A DNA stretch of 5,960 nt from Armatimonadota bacterium. GTDB lineage: Bacteria > Armatimonadota > Zipacnadia > Zipacnadales > JABUFB01. This document shows, one piece after another, positions 1 to 5,602 of the stretch. The notes under the pieces are model-generated. The model was not told the origin of the DNA. It worked only from the letters and a program-made list of their open reading frames with translations, and ran no database searches. Numbering within the stretch: the first letter of the stretch is position 1; the number at the start of each line of letters is the position of its first letter. A program made the translations under genes and the position numbers. The DNA lies in the NCBI GenBank assembly GCA_018056145.1, contig JAGPGE010000390.1, forward strand, positions 1-5,960, read 5' to 3'.

Positions 1-49
1 ATATTCGGGTGGTGGCACGGCTGGCTGTCGGCGACGCCCCCAGGCAGGG

Positions 50-79
50 ATTATAGGCGGCGGCTTCTTGGGCCGTCAA
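50..79 (-). promoter_or_regulatory. Leftward sigma70-type promoter
   Basis: On the minus strand, TTGACG (79-74) and TATAAT (55-50) are separated by 18 bases, five of six and six of six matches to the housekeeping consensus. Transcription would start near position 43 and run off the left edge, so it probably serves a divergent gene whose start codon lies outside the window. No start codon with a ribosome binding site is visible in the remaining bases. The consensus match is seen; the activity is inferred. Confidence 0.55.
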
Positions 80-111
80 TCGCGGCCTTCGCCGGCGGGT
101 GCATTCGCTGG

Positions 112-166
112 AAGTAGGTGGGCTGTGGGCCGGTGACCGGCGGCGTTCCAGCCCGGTTGCCTACTT
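112..166. repeat. Long interrupted hairpin, REP-like
   Basis: AAGTAGG (112-118) pairs with CCTACTT (160-166), GGGCTG (120-125) pairs with CAGCCC (149-154), and an inner GCCGG-TGA-CCGGC hairpin (129-141) sits in the middle. The asymmetric internal loop GGTTG (155-159) opposes a single T119. Both strands therefore begin with GTAGG next to a GC-rich stem, which recalls the GTAG-plus-hairpin form of REP elements mobilised by RAYT (Y1-type) transposases. It is not followed by a T tract, so it does not look like an intrinsic terminator. Only one copy is in the window, so its repeat status is inferred. Confidence 0.45.
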
Positions 167-291
167 TGGTGCTGTTGGGTCCGGGCCGAGGCCTTACAGC
201 CCGCGAGGCGGGACGCAGCCCCTGGAATCAAGCGATCAAGAAGACCCAAGAGCCCCCTGTCTGGGGCTTGGCACACCAAGGCGGTTCGAGT

Positions 292-330
292 CCACGGGTT
301 CCGTTCCGCTTCGCTCCACTCCACCCGTGG
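292..330. repeat. Hairpin inside the composite repeat
   Basis: CCACGGGT (292-299) and ACCCGTGG (323-330) form an 8 bp perfect stem. The 23-base loop contains, on the minus strand, GCGAAGC (314-308), itself a known very stable DNA mini-hairpin. It is one of the internal hairpins of the 191-366 element. Confidence 0.55.
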
Positions 331-343
331 CTAACATTGTGTC

Positions 344-358
344 GCCCGCTTCGCGGGC
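344..358. repeat. GCCCGC-TTC-GCGGGC hairpin
   Basis: A 6 bp perfect GC stem (344-349 with 353-358) with a three-base loop TTC, read as GAA on the minus strand. It is the right-hand terminal hairpin of the composite repeat; the equivalent left-hand hairpin is 200-212. Confidence 0.55.
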
Positions 359-465
359 TGTAAGGCATCAGTCCCACTCACAAACCTCGAACGCACCCTT
401 CCCCCGGCGGCCATTCCTGAACACTATCGGCCCCTTCCGTGCCATCCCGGCCGGGAGTATCATGT

Positions 466-491
466 GTTACCGCGTCTCATTACGCGGGAAC
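466..491 (+). promoter_or_regulatory. Stem-loop in the ispH 5' region
   Basis: GTTACCGCG (466-474) pairs with CGCGGGAAC (483-491) with one A/G mismatch and an eight-base loop, TCTCATTA. It begins 3 bases after the TATCAT -10 candidate and ends 29 bases before the ispH ribosome binding site. It could be an operator or a leader hairpin. No regulator can be named. Confidence 0.3.
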
Positions 492-497
492 GTTGAC

Positions 498-511
498 GTG
501 CCGCGCGGCAC
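498..511 (+). promoter_or_regulatory. Perfect 14-base palindrome upstream of ispH
   Basis: GTGCCGCGCGGCAC is an exact inverted repeat without spacer, ending 9 bases before the ribosome binding site AGGAGG. Its symmetry and place suit a dimeric repressor site, but GC-rich DNA produces such palindromes by chance and there is no second copy in the window. Confidence 0.3.
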
Positions 512-520
512 CGAGGTTCC

Positions 521-526
521 AGGAGG
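521..526 (+). promoter_or_regulatory. ispH ribosome binding site
   Basis: AGGAGG, 10 bases ahead of the ATG at 537. It decides the ispH start against in-frame upstream candidates such as the ATG at 462, which would add 25 residues that do not belong to the family. Confidence 0.75.
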
Positions 527-536
527 CGACGAGTCA

Positions 537-1382
537 ATGAAGATCATCCTCGCCGAACACGCCGGGTTCTGTTTCGGCGTCCGGCGCGCCATTCAAAGAG
601 CAATGGGGGAGACCCGCCAGCGTGGCCGCCTGTATTCGCAGGGCCCGCTGATCCACAACCGGCAGGTGGTGGATGGTCTCCGGGACGAGGGCCTCGAACC
701 GGTGGAGAGCATCGAGGATGTGCCGCCAGGAGCCGCCGTGATGTTGCGCACTCACGGGGTGGGGCCGACCGTCTACCAGCGTGCCGAGGAGCGCGGGCTC
801 GAAGTGATCGACGCCACCTGCCCCTTCGTCGCGCGTGCCCAGAAGGAAGCGGCGCGACTGGATAGCGCCGGTTACCGGGTGCTGGTACTCGGCGAGCCGG
901 ACCATCCTGAGGCCCAGGCAATCCGCGAGCACACCGGAGGCCGAGCGCATATCGTCCAGAGCCCCGGTGATGTGAACCTGTCCGCACTCACCAACCGGGC
1001 CGCCATCGTCTGCCAGACCACGCAGCGGATTGAGGCCCTGCAGGAACTCACCAACGCCGTCCTGCCTCACGTGCAGGAGCTGGTCGTCGCGAATACCATC
1101 TGCGACGCCACTGCCCACCGCCAGGAGGCCGCGCGGGTCATGGCGCAGCAGGTGGATGTGGTTGTGGTCATCGGCGGGCGCCACAGCGCCAATACCACGC
1201 GCCTCGCCCAGATCTGCGCGGACTCCGGCAAGCCCACCTACCATGTGGAGACTGCCGACGAGATCGAGTGCGCGTGGTTCGAAGGCGCCGGGACGGTGGG
1301 GATCACCGCGGGGGCGTCCACTCCCGACCAGGCCATTGAGGACGCGCTGCACCGGATCGAGCAGTGCGCGCCGGGAGACTGA
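537..1382 (+). CDS. ispH: 4-hydroxy-3-methylbut-2-enyl diphosphate reductase
   Basis: Catalyses the last step of the cytosolic MEP pathway, reducing HMBPP to isopentenyl and dimethylallyl diphosphate with an iron-sulfur cluster. The product is 281 residues, within the usual range. The three cluster cysteines are present: C12 in AGFCFGV, C95 in DATCPFV and C189 in NTICDAT. Also visible are LIHN (H40), DHPE (H123, E125, the proton-relay glutamate), QTT (160-162), HSANT (216-220) and AGAS (258-261), which bind the diphosphate. The ATG at 537 follows AGGAGG at 10 bases and begins exactly at the conserved MKIILAEHAGFCFGV end. No terminator is seen between its stop and the promoter at 1414-1441, so read-through is possible. 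It stands alone here, without other MEP genes. The identification is secure. Confidence 0.97.
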   Translation: MKIILAEHAGFCFGVRRAIQRAMGETRQRGRLYSQGPLIHNRQVVDGLRDEGLEPVESIEDVPPGAAVMLRTHGVGPTVYQRAEERGLEVIDATCPFVARAQKEAARLDSAGYRVLVLGEPDHPEAQAIREHTGGRAHIVQSPGDVNLSALTNRAAIVCQTTQRIEALQELTNAVLPHVQELVVANTICDATAHRQEAARVMAQQVDVVVVIGGRHSANTTRLAQICADSGKPTYHVETADEIECAWFEGAGTVGITAGASTPDQAIEDALHRIEQCAPGD

Positions 1383-1413
1383 TCAAGGGGGAATATGCGT
1401 TCGAAATGGTGGC

Positions 1414-1441
1414 TTGACTCCGTTGGGGCGTCAGCTATAAT
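1414..1441 (+). promoter_or_regulatory. Strong sigma70-type promoter
   Basis: TTGACT (1414-1419), a 16-base spacer and TATAAT (1436-1441) match the housekeeping consensus in eleven of twelve positions, unusual in DNA this GC-rich. Transcription would start near A1448, 32 bases after the TATAAT-proximal region begins and about 240 bases ahead of the likely start of the next gene. It probably drives the small CxxC gene and the membrane protease-like gene, or a separate structured RNA. Confidence 0.7.
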
Positions 1442-1447
1442 GGCCGC

Positions 1448-1687
1448 AAGATAGTCCCATCCACGGGCCCCGTTACCGCAGCCGGACTGGTCATCGCACT
1501 CCACCGGGGCGCCCGTCGAGCGGTTGCGTGAGAGGCGGCTTCTAGGGATTCCCCAGGCGATGAATGAATGACCAGTGTCCAGCATGCGTATGCCCGGAGT
1601 GTTCCAGCCATGGGCAGGCTGATTAGTGGTCTGAGGACAGCGTTGCTCGGAGGAGACACGCACCACGAGACGGCCAGTTGCCCGGCA
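1448..1687 (+). other. Long leader or possible noncoding RNA
   Basis: This stretch between the predicted transcription start and the chosen start codon can form several helices. GGA-CTGGTCAT (1484-1494) pairs with ATGACCAG-(TG)-TCC (1568-1580), 11 bp with a two-base bulge. ACGGGC-CCCG (1463-1472) pairs with CGGG-(GC)-GCCCGT (1505-1516), 10 bp with a two-base bulge. These two overlap in space and are partly exclusive. There is a triple ATGA run (1560-1571). I tested it by eye against TPP, SAM, cobalamin, glycine and c-di-GMP riboswitch cores and against RNase P, SRP and tmRNA signatures and found no match. GGAGGAG at 1649-1655 is a good ribosome binding site without a usable in-frame start 5-10 bases after it. 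Confidence 0.35.
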
Positions 1688-1951
1688 ATGCGGGTCACCG
1701 TCAAGTGCGCGAAATGCGGCGAGGCTATCTCCGTGCGTGTGGACAAGGCAAACGACCTCCTTGCCGAGTACGACGACACCAGCGATGCCGACGAACCCGT
1801 CGCTCCCAGCGGGTACGTTCTGCGCAAGGAAATGGTGGGCCGCAAGTGCCAGAACCTCGTGCACTTCACCATGAGGTTCGATGGGCGCAGGCGCATCGTC
1901 GGCCATGAGATTCAGGGCGGGCAGTTCGTGGATTGGGAAGATACGGACTGA
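1688..1951 (+). CDS. Small CxxC protein of unknown function
   Basis: The product is 87 residues from ATG 1688. It opens with VKCAKCGE (C7, C10), half of a zinc-ribbon-like site, continues with DKANDLLAEYDD, and has GYVLRKEMVGRKCQNLVHF (C54) and a basic strand-forming tail ending in GGQFVDWEDTD. I recall small bacterial proteins of the same plan (a CxxCG near residue 7, SGY..RKE, GxKCQN, FD..R, GGEF), but no function is known to me. Metal binding through the cysteines is inference. The frame is open to ATG 1568, giving 127 residues; the added 40 residues look unlike the family, and neither start has a well-placed ribosome binding site, so the start is uncertain. Its stop is 10 bases from the next gene, so the two are probably cotranscribed and coupled. 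Confidence 0.7.
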   Translation: MRVTVKCAKCGEAISVRVDKANDLLAEYDDTSDADEPVAPSGYVLRKEMVGRKCQNLVHFTMRFDGRRRIVGHEIQGGQFVDWEDTD

Positions 1952-1961
1952 CCCTTTGGCT

Positions 1962-2840
1962 ATGAGCGACCCCCCGAGCAACGGGTCGGCGGCAGCCAGC
2001 GGAAACAACCGGGCTCCAGTCCTGCGGCTGGGGCTCGTGTGCGTTACCGTCTACCTGTTCCTGGTTGGGCTGCCCCTGATCAAAGGCGTCCCGCTTGTCA
2101 TCGGGATCTTCGCGGGGAGCCTGATCCTCGCCGGTCTGTCCCTGCTCCTCGTGGGCCTCGGCGCCTCGATTCCCACCACCGCTCGTACAGAGGCGGTTCT
2201 TGGGCTGGCGCTCCTGGCAGCCTGGCTTGGGCTCAACCAGATTCCCGGGAAGGACCCCGCCCTGCGCCTCTATGTCGGCCCGGTAGGCACCCTCGCCTTC
2301 ATCCTGACGTGTCTCTTCGTGGGCAAGCTTCTGGCGCGGATAGTCCGCGAGCGCGCCCTCGCGTTCCCAGTGGTGCTTGTGGCTGCGCTGGCCGATGTCT
2401 TTACGGTATTCTGGGGGCCAACGGGGCAGGCGCTTGAGAGAGCCCCGGCATTGGTGCAGAAACTCTCGCTGGCAATCCCCGCGGCAGGTTCCGCGGCAGG
2501 TGCTGAGGGAGCGCGGGGGCTGGCTTTCGTGGCCTCCATGGGCCTGGGCGACTTCATCTTCCTGGCATTCTTCCTGACCATCGCTGTGCGCTTCGGTTTT
2601 CCGCTGGTGCGCACCATGGTTGCGGTAATCCTGGGAGCCTGCATCGGCATCATCCTGGCTCTGGCCAATCCCTTCGGCCTGCCGGGCATGCCTCTGCTGC
2701 CGTGGATGAGTGCCGCGTTCCTGCTCGTGAACGCGCGCAACTTCCACCTGTCGCCGATCGAGAAGCGGGACACGGCCATCGCAATCGGCCTGCTCGCGGC
2801 GCTCTTCGTGGTGGCCGCCCTCGCCTTGCGCTCACAATAG
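1962..2840 (+). CDS. Presenilin/SPP-like intramembrane aspartyl protease candidate
   Basis: A 292-residue membrane protein. After a short polar N-terminus, hydrophobic segments lie at about 22-43, 44-67, 76-93, 103-125, 131-150, 186-208, 214-235, 243-257 and 271-289. Segment five holds ALADVFTVF (D145), segment six MGLGDFIF (D197), separated by a 30-residue loop, and segment eight begins with MPLLPW (243-248). Aspartate in one helix, GxGD in the next and a PAL-like motif two helices later is the order of active-site elements in presenilins, signal peptide peptidases and archaeal homologues (Pfam SPP_2). In that family the enzyme cleaves substrates inside the membrane. Here the motif is seen; activity and substrate are inferred. 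Prepilin peptidases also have GxGD, but usually GxGDxK and a different layout. The start at 1962 is chosen because the alternative at 1881 would overlap the previous gene by 71 bases; there is no clear ribosome binding site, suggesting translational coupling. Confidence 0.65.
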   Translation: MSDPPSNGSAAASGNNRAPVLRLGLVCVTVYLFLVGLPLIKGVPLVIGIFAGSLILAGLSLLLVGLGASIPTTARTEAVLGLALLAAWLGLNQIPGKDPALRLYVGPVGTLAFILTCLFVGKLLARIVRERALAFPVVLVAALADVFTVFWGPTGQALERAPALVQKLSLAIPAAGSAAGAEGARGLAFVASMGLGDFIFLAFFLTIAVRFGFPLVRTMVAVILGACIGIILALANPFGLPGMPLLPWMSAAFLLVNARNFHLSPIEKRDTAIAIGLLAALFVVAALALRSQ

Positions 2841-2910
2841 CCCCGTGCTAATCTACACAGTCTGCGACTGACTGGCATCGGCGAGCGGCCGGTGCCTTTG
2901 ACTTGCCCCC

Positions 2911-2926
2911 GGACGCGAACGCGTCC
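2911..2926 (+). promoter_or_regulatory. Hairpin directly before the leuS ribosome binding site
   Basis: GGACGC (2911-2916) and GCGTCC (2921-2926) form a perfect 6 bp stem with a GAAC loop. It ends 3 bases before the AAAGGAG. No T-box features (such as the AGGGTGGNACCGCG element) are present. It may affect translation or be incidental. Confidence 0.3.
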
Positions 2927-2929
2927 CGC

Positions 2930-2936
2930 AAAGGAG
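2930..2936 (+). promoter_or_regulatory. leuS ribosome binding site
   Basis: AAAGGAG, 9 bases ahead of the GTG at 2946. It favours this start over the in-frame GTG at 2892, which lacks such a site and would add 18 residues of arginine-rich sequence foreign to the family. Confidence 0.75.
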
Positions 2937-2945
2937 CGGCGAACC

Positions 2946-5429
2946 GTGGCCGAACGCTACGAATTCTCCAGCATCGAGCCCAAATGGCAGGACTGGTGGG
3001 CCGAGAATGACGCCTTCAAGTCCCACCGCGACCCCGCGCGCCCGAAGTACTACTGCCTGAACATGTACCCGTACCCTTCGGGCGACCTGCATATGGGGCA
3101 TATGCGCAACTACATTATTGGAGACGTCCTGGCCCGGTTCCACACCCTCCAGGGCTTCAGCGTCATGCACCCCATGGGCTGGGATGCTTTCGGCCTGCCT
3201 GCCGAGAATGCCGCCATTCTGCGGGGCATTCACCCCTCCGACTGGACCGCCGACTGCGTTGCGAAGATGAAGAAGCAGTTCGGGAAACTGGGCATCAGCT
3301 ACGACTGGTCCCGCGAGGTGGACTGCTCCGCCCCGGATTACTACAAATGGACCCAGTGGATCTTCCTGAAGCTGTATGAGGCCGGTCTCGCGTACACCGG
3401 CAAGGCCACGGTTAACTGGTGCCCGTCCTGCCAGACCGTACTCGCCAACGAGGAACTGGATGGCGACACCTGCGAGCGCTGCGGCTCGCTGGTCAACCCC
3501 GAGCAGGTGGGAAACCAGTGGTTCTTCCGCATCACCGACTACTCCGACCGCCTGCTGGATGACATCGAGCGCCTGGACAACTGGCCGGAACGGGTCCGCG
3601 CCATGCAGGCTAACTGGATCGGCCGCTCCCACGGCGTCTCCTTCCGGTTCGAGGTCGAGGGCGACTTCGAGGACCTGGAGGTCTTCACCACCCGCATCGA
3701 CACGCTCTACGGGGTCACTTACGTGGTCCTGGCGCCCGAGCACCCCATGGTGGCGGCTCTCACCGCCGGCACCGAACGCGAGGAGCCGGTGCGCGAATTC
3801 GCCCGCAGCGCCATGCGCGAGGGGGAAGTCGCCCGGGCCGCCACTGATACCAAGAAGCGGGGAATCTTCACTGGTGCGTATGCAATCCACCCCCTGACCG
3901 GCGAGCGCGTGCCCATCTGGGTGGGCAACTACGTGCTCATGGGCTACGGTTCCGGCGCGATCATGGCGGTTCCGGCCCATGACCAGCGGGACCTGGAGTT
4001 CGCCCGGGAGTACGGCCTGCCCGTGCGCGTGGTCATTCAGCCCGAGGGCGTCACGCTGGACCCGGACACCATGCCGGAAGCGTACGTCGAGCCGGGCATT
4101 CAGGTGAACAGCGCGCAGTTCGACGGCATGCCCTCCGAGGACGCCAAGGAAGCCATCGCCGACCACCTGGAATCGCTGGGCAAGGGCAGGCGCGTGGTGA
4201 ACTACCGGCTGCGGGACTGGTTGATCTCCCGCCAGCGCTACTGGGGCACGCCGATCCCCATCATCTGGTGCGATGACTGCGGCCCGGTCCCGGTGCCCGA
4301 GCAAGATTTGCCGGTGCTGCTGCCGCCGGACGCGGATTTCCAGCCCACCGGCGACTCGCCACTCAAGCGCCACCCGACCTTCTCGCAGACCACCTGCCCG
4401 CGCTGCAACAAGCCCGCGCAGCGCGAGACGGACACCATGACCACTTACGTGGACTCCTCGTGGTACTACCTGCGCTACTGCAGCCCGAAGCGCGACGACG
4501 TGGTCTTCGACCGGGAGGATGTGGACTACTGGATGCCCGTTGATCAGTACGTGGGCGGCGTAGAGCACGCAGTGCGCCACCTGCTGTACAGCCGGTTCAT
4601 CACCAAGTTTCTGAAGGACCAGGGCTACCTGAGCTTCGACGAACCCTTCGCACGCCTGTTCACCCAGGGCATGATCTACAAAGACGGGATGAAGATGAGC
4701 AAGTCCAAGGGGAACGTGGTGGGGATCGACGAGATGGTGGAGCGCTACGGTGCGGATACGGCGCGGGCGTTCATCCTCTTCGTCGGTCCGCCCGAACAGG
4801 ACGCGGAATGGAGCGACAAGGGCGTCGAGGGTGCGCACCGCTTCCTGCAGCGGGTCTGGCGCTGCGCGGTGGATGGCCCGCAGTACGACCGCAACTGGGC
4901 GAATTCACTGCCCTCCGATCCGGACGATGCCGACCGGGCCATGCGGCGCAAGACCCACCAGACCATCCAGAAGGTCACGGACGACATCCGCCGGATGGGC
5001 CTGAATACCATGGTCAGCGCGCTGATGGAGCTGACCAACGAACTCTTGCCCTACAGCCAGACTGCATCCGCAAGCGCCGCAAAGACCGCGATCTATTGCG
5101 AGGCGCTGGAGGCCCTGGTGCTCCTGCTGTCACCAGTCACGCCGCATCTTTGCGAGGAACTCTGGGCGCGCATGGGACGGGAGCCCGGGATCATGCGGCA
5201 GTCATGGCCCGCTGCCGATCCCGCTCTGGCCGCGGCGGAGACGGTGACCGTGGTGGTCCAGGTGAACGGGAAGCTGCGGGACAAGTTCGAGGTGCCCGCG
5301 GGGTCGGACATGGAGGCGCTCAAGGCGCGTGCGCCTGAGCTGGACGGGGTCCGCAAGCACGTGGAGGGTAAGCAGGTCGTGAAGGTCGTCGCGGTGCCCG
5401 ACAAGCTGATCAACATCGTGGTGAAGTAG
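2946..5429 (+). CDS. leuS: Leucyl-tRNA synthetase
   Basis: Charges tRNA-Leu with leucine at the cost of ATP and hydrolyses mischarged tRNA; cytosolic, class I. The product is 827 residues, normal for bacterial LeuRS. Seen in order: YEFSSIEPKWQDWW at the start; HMGH (49-52), the HIGH motif; GWDAFGLPAEN (78-88); a CPSC...CERC zinc ribbon (159-179); the editing domain with TTRIDT (248-253) and the specificity aspartate in PAHD (D346); a second zinc ribbon WCDDC...CPRC (442-487), which E. coli lacks; the WYYLRY signature; MKMSKSKGN with KMSKS at 583-587; the helical anticodon-binding domain; and VQVNGKLR (771-778) in the C-terminal domain. The editing motif has isoleucine where TTRPDT is commonest. 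The GTG start follows AAAGGAG. It lies 105 bases after the membrane gene, with no strong promoter between, so it may share that transcript. Confidence 0.98.
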   Translation: MAERYEFSSIEPKWQDWWAENDAFKSHRDPARPKYYCLNMYPYPSGDLHMGHMRNYIIGDVLARFHTLQGFSVMHPMGWDAFGLPAENAAILRGIHPSDWTADCVAKMKKQFGKLGISYDWSREVDCSAPDYYKWTQWIFLKLYEAGLAYTGKATVNWCPSCQTVLANEELDGDTCERCGSLVNPEQVGNQWFFRITDYSDRLLDDIERLDNWPERVRAMQANWIGRSHGVSFRFEVEGDFEDLEVFTTRIDTLYGVTYVVLAPEHPMVAALTAGTEREEPVREFARSAMREGEVARAATDTKKRGIFTGAYAIHPLTGERVPIWVGNYVLMGYGSGAIMAVPAHDQRDLEFAREYGLPVRVVIQPEGVTLDPDTMPEAYVEPGIQVNSAQFDGMPSEDAKEAIADHLESLGKGRRVVNYRLRDWLISRQRYWGTPIPIIWCDDCGPVPVPEQDLPVLLPPDADFQPTGDSPLKRHPTFSQTTCPRCNKPAQRETDTMTTYVDSSWYYLRYCSPKRDDVVFDREDVDYWMPVDQYVGGVEHAVRHLLYSRFITKFLKDQGYLSFDEPFARLFTQGMIYKDGMKMSKSKGNVVGIDEMVERYGADTARAFILFVGPPEQDAEWSDKGVEGAHRFLQRVWRCAVDGPQYDRNWANSLPSDPDDADRAMRRKTHQTIQKVTDDIRRMGLNTMVSALMELTNELLPYSQTASASAAKTAIYCEALEALVLLLSPVTPHLCEELWARMGREPGIMRQSWPAADPALAAAETVTVVVQVNGKLRDKFEVPAGSDMEALKARAPELDGVRKHVEGKQVVKVVAVPDKLINIVVK

Positions 5430-5469
5430 CCGGGGCATGCATTGGGGGGACAGGCATCCCTTGGCTGAT

Positions 5470-5515
5470 ACAAGGGCGCTGGGTTGTCCCGCGGGGACCG
5501 GGCCCCAGCGCTTGT
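5470..5515 (+). terminator. Nested hairpin after leuS
   Basis: ACAA-(GG)-GCGCTGGG (5470-5483) pairs with CCCAGCGC-TTGT (5504-5515), and an inner GTCCC-GCG-GGGAC hairpin (5486-5498) stacks within. It begins 41 bases after the leuS stop. No T tract follows, so intrinsic termination is not certain, but its place between convergent genes fits. Confidence 0.5.
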
Positions 5516-5526
5516 CTCGCGCATCC

Positions 5527-5560
5527 CGTCGGGTGTCCGGACTCGTCCGGGCACCCGACG
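5527..5560. terminator. Very stable hairpin between convergent genes
   Basis: CGTCGGGTGTCCGGA (5527-5541) pairs over 15 bp with TCCGGGCACCCGACG (5546-5560), with a single T/G wobble and a CTCG tetraloop (5542-5545). It lies 98 bases after leuS and 43 bases after the stop of the minus-strand gene, so it may serve both directions. There is no T tract on either side. Confidence 0.55.
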
Positions 5561-5602
5561 ACCATGGGTGCAGGCCCCCGGTCTCGGTCGCTCGCCTTCC
5601 AG

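Larger units (their letters stand above)
191..366. repeat. Composite inverted-repeat element (BIME/MITE-like)
   Basis: The 22 bases at 191-212 recur in inverted orientation at 345-366 with one mismatch; both begin GCCTTACAGCCCGC when read inward. The mismatch falls in the hairpin loop (GAG against GAA), so the stem CCCGC/GCGGG is preserved in both copies. Between them lie GCCCC-(257-262... six-base loop)-GGGGC around 252-267 and a second arm pair CCACGGGT (292-299)/ACCCGTGG (323-330). The unit is about 176 bases, has no coding capacity and resembles paired REP units (BIME) or a short nonautonomous element. No flanking target duplication is evident. I recall similar GCGAAGCGGG-type intergenic repeats from planctomycete and armatimonad-like genomes, but cannot search here. 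Confidence 0.6.
1..536. other. Intergenic region with hairpins, no supported gene
   Basis: No convincing protein gene lies here. The ispH reading frame stays open far upstream (from about 99), but that stretch has no family resemblance and runs through GC-rich palindromes, so I read it as fortuitous. The region holds a leftward promoter (50-79), a long hairpin (112-166), a composite inverted repeat (191-366), a stem-loop (466-491) and a perfect palindrome (498-511). A TATCAT at 458-463 matches five of six bases of a -10 box and could serve ispH, but the bases at the -35 distance (TTCCGT, 435-440) fit poorly. The 5' part may be the leader of a gene left of the window. Confidence 0.6.

Noticed and set aside
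281..298. GGTTCGAGTCC resembling a tRNA T-loop
   Set aside because: The flanking five-base arms do not pair, no acceptor or anticodon arm fits around it, and it lies inside the inverted-repeat element.
99..536. Upstream extension of the ispH frame
   Set aside because: It runs through hairpin repeats, has no family resemblance, and the conserved ispH N-terminus begins at the ATG that follows AGGAGG.
1238..2008. Long minus-strand open frame opposite ispH end and the small gene
   Set aside because: No family features, spans the promoter and leader, and overlaps supported genes on the other strand.
2826..2854. Possible leuS promoter TTGCGC-17-TAATCT with TG before the -10
   Set aside because: Each box matches only about three of six bases; too weak to claim.
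2898..2903. TTGACT resembling a -35 box before leuS
   Set aside because: No -10-like sequence lies 15-19 bases downstream; that position is the GC-rich hairpin.
3687..3704. Isoleucine in place of proline in the LeuRS editing motif TTRIDT
   Set aside because: I recall this variant in other bacterial LeuRS, and the rest of the editing site including D346 is intact, so it is not taken as a defect.
2853..4838. A 661-residue open frame on the minus strand opposite leuS
   Set aside because: It mirrors the codon-position GC bias of leuS, has no recognisable family and overlaps a certain gene throughout.
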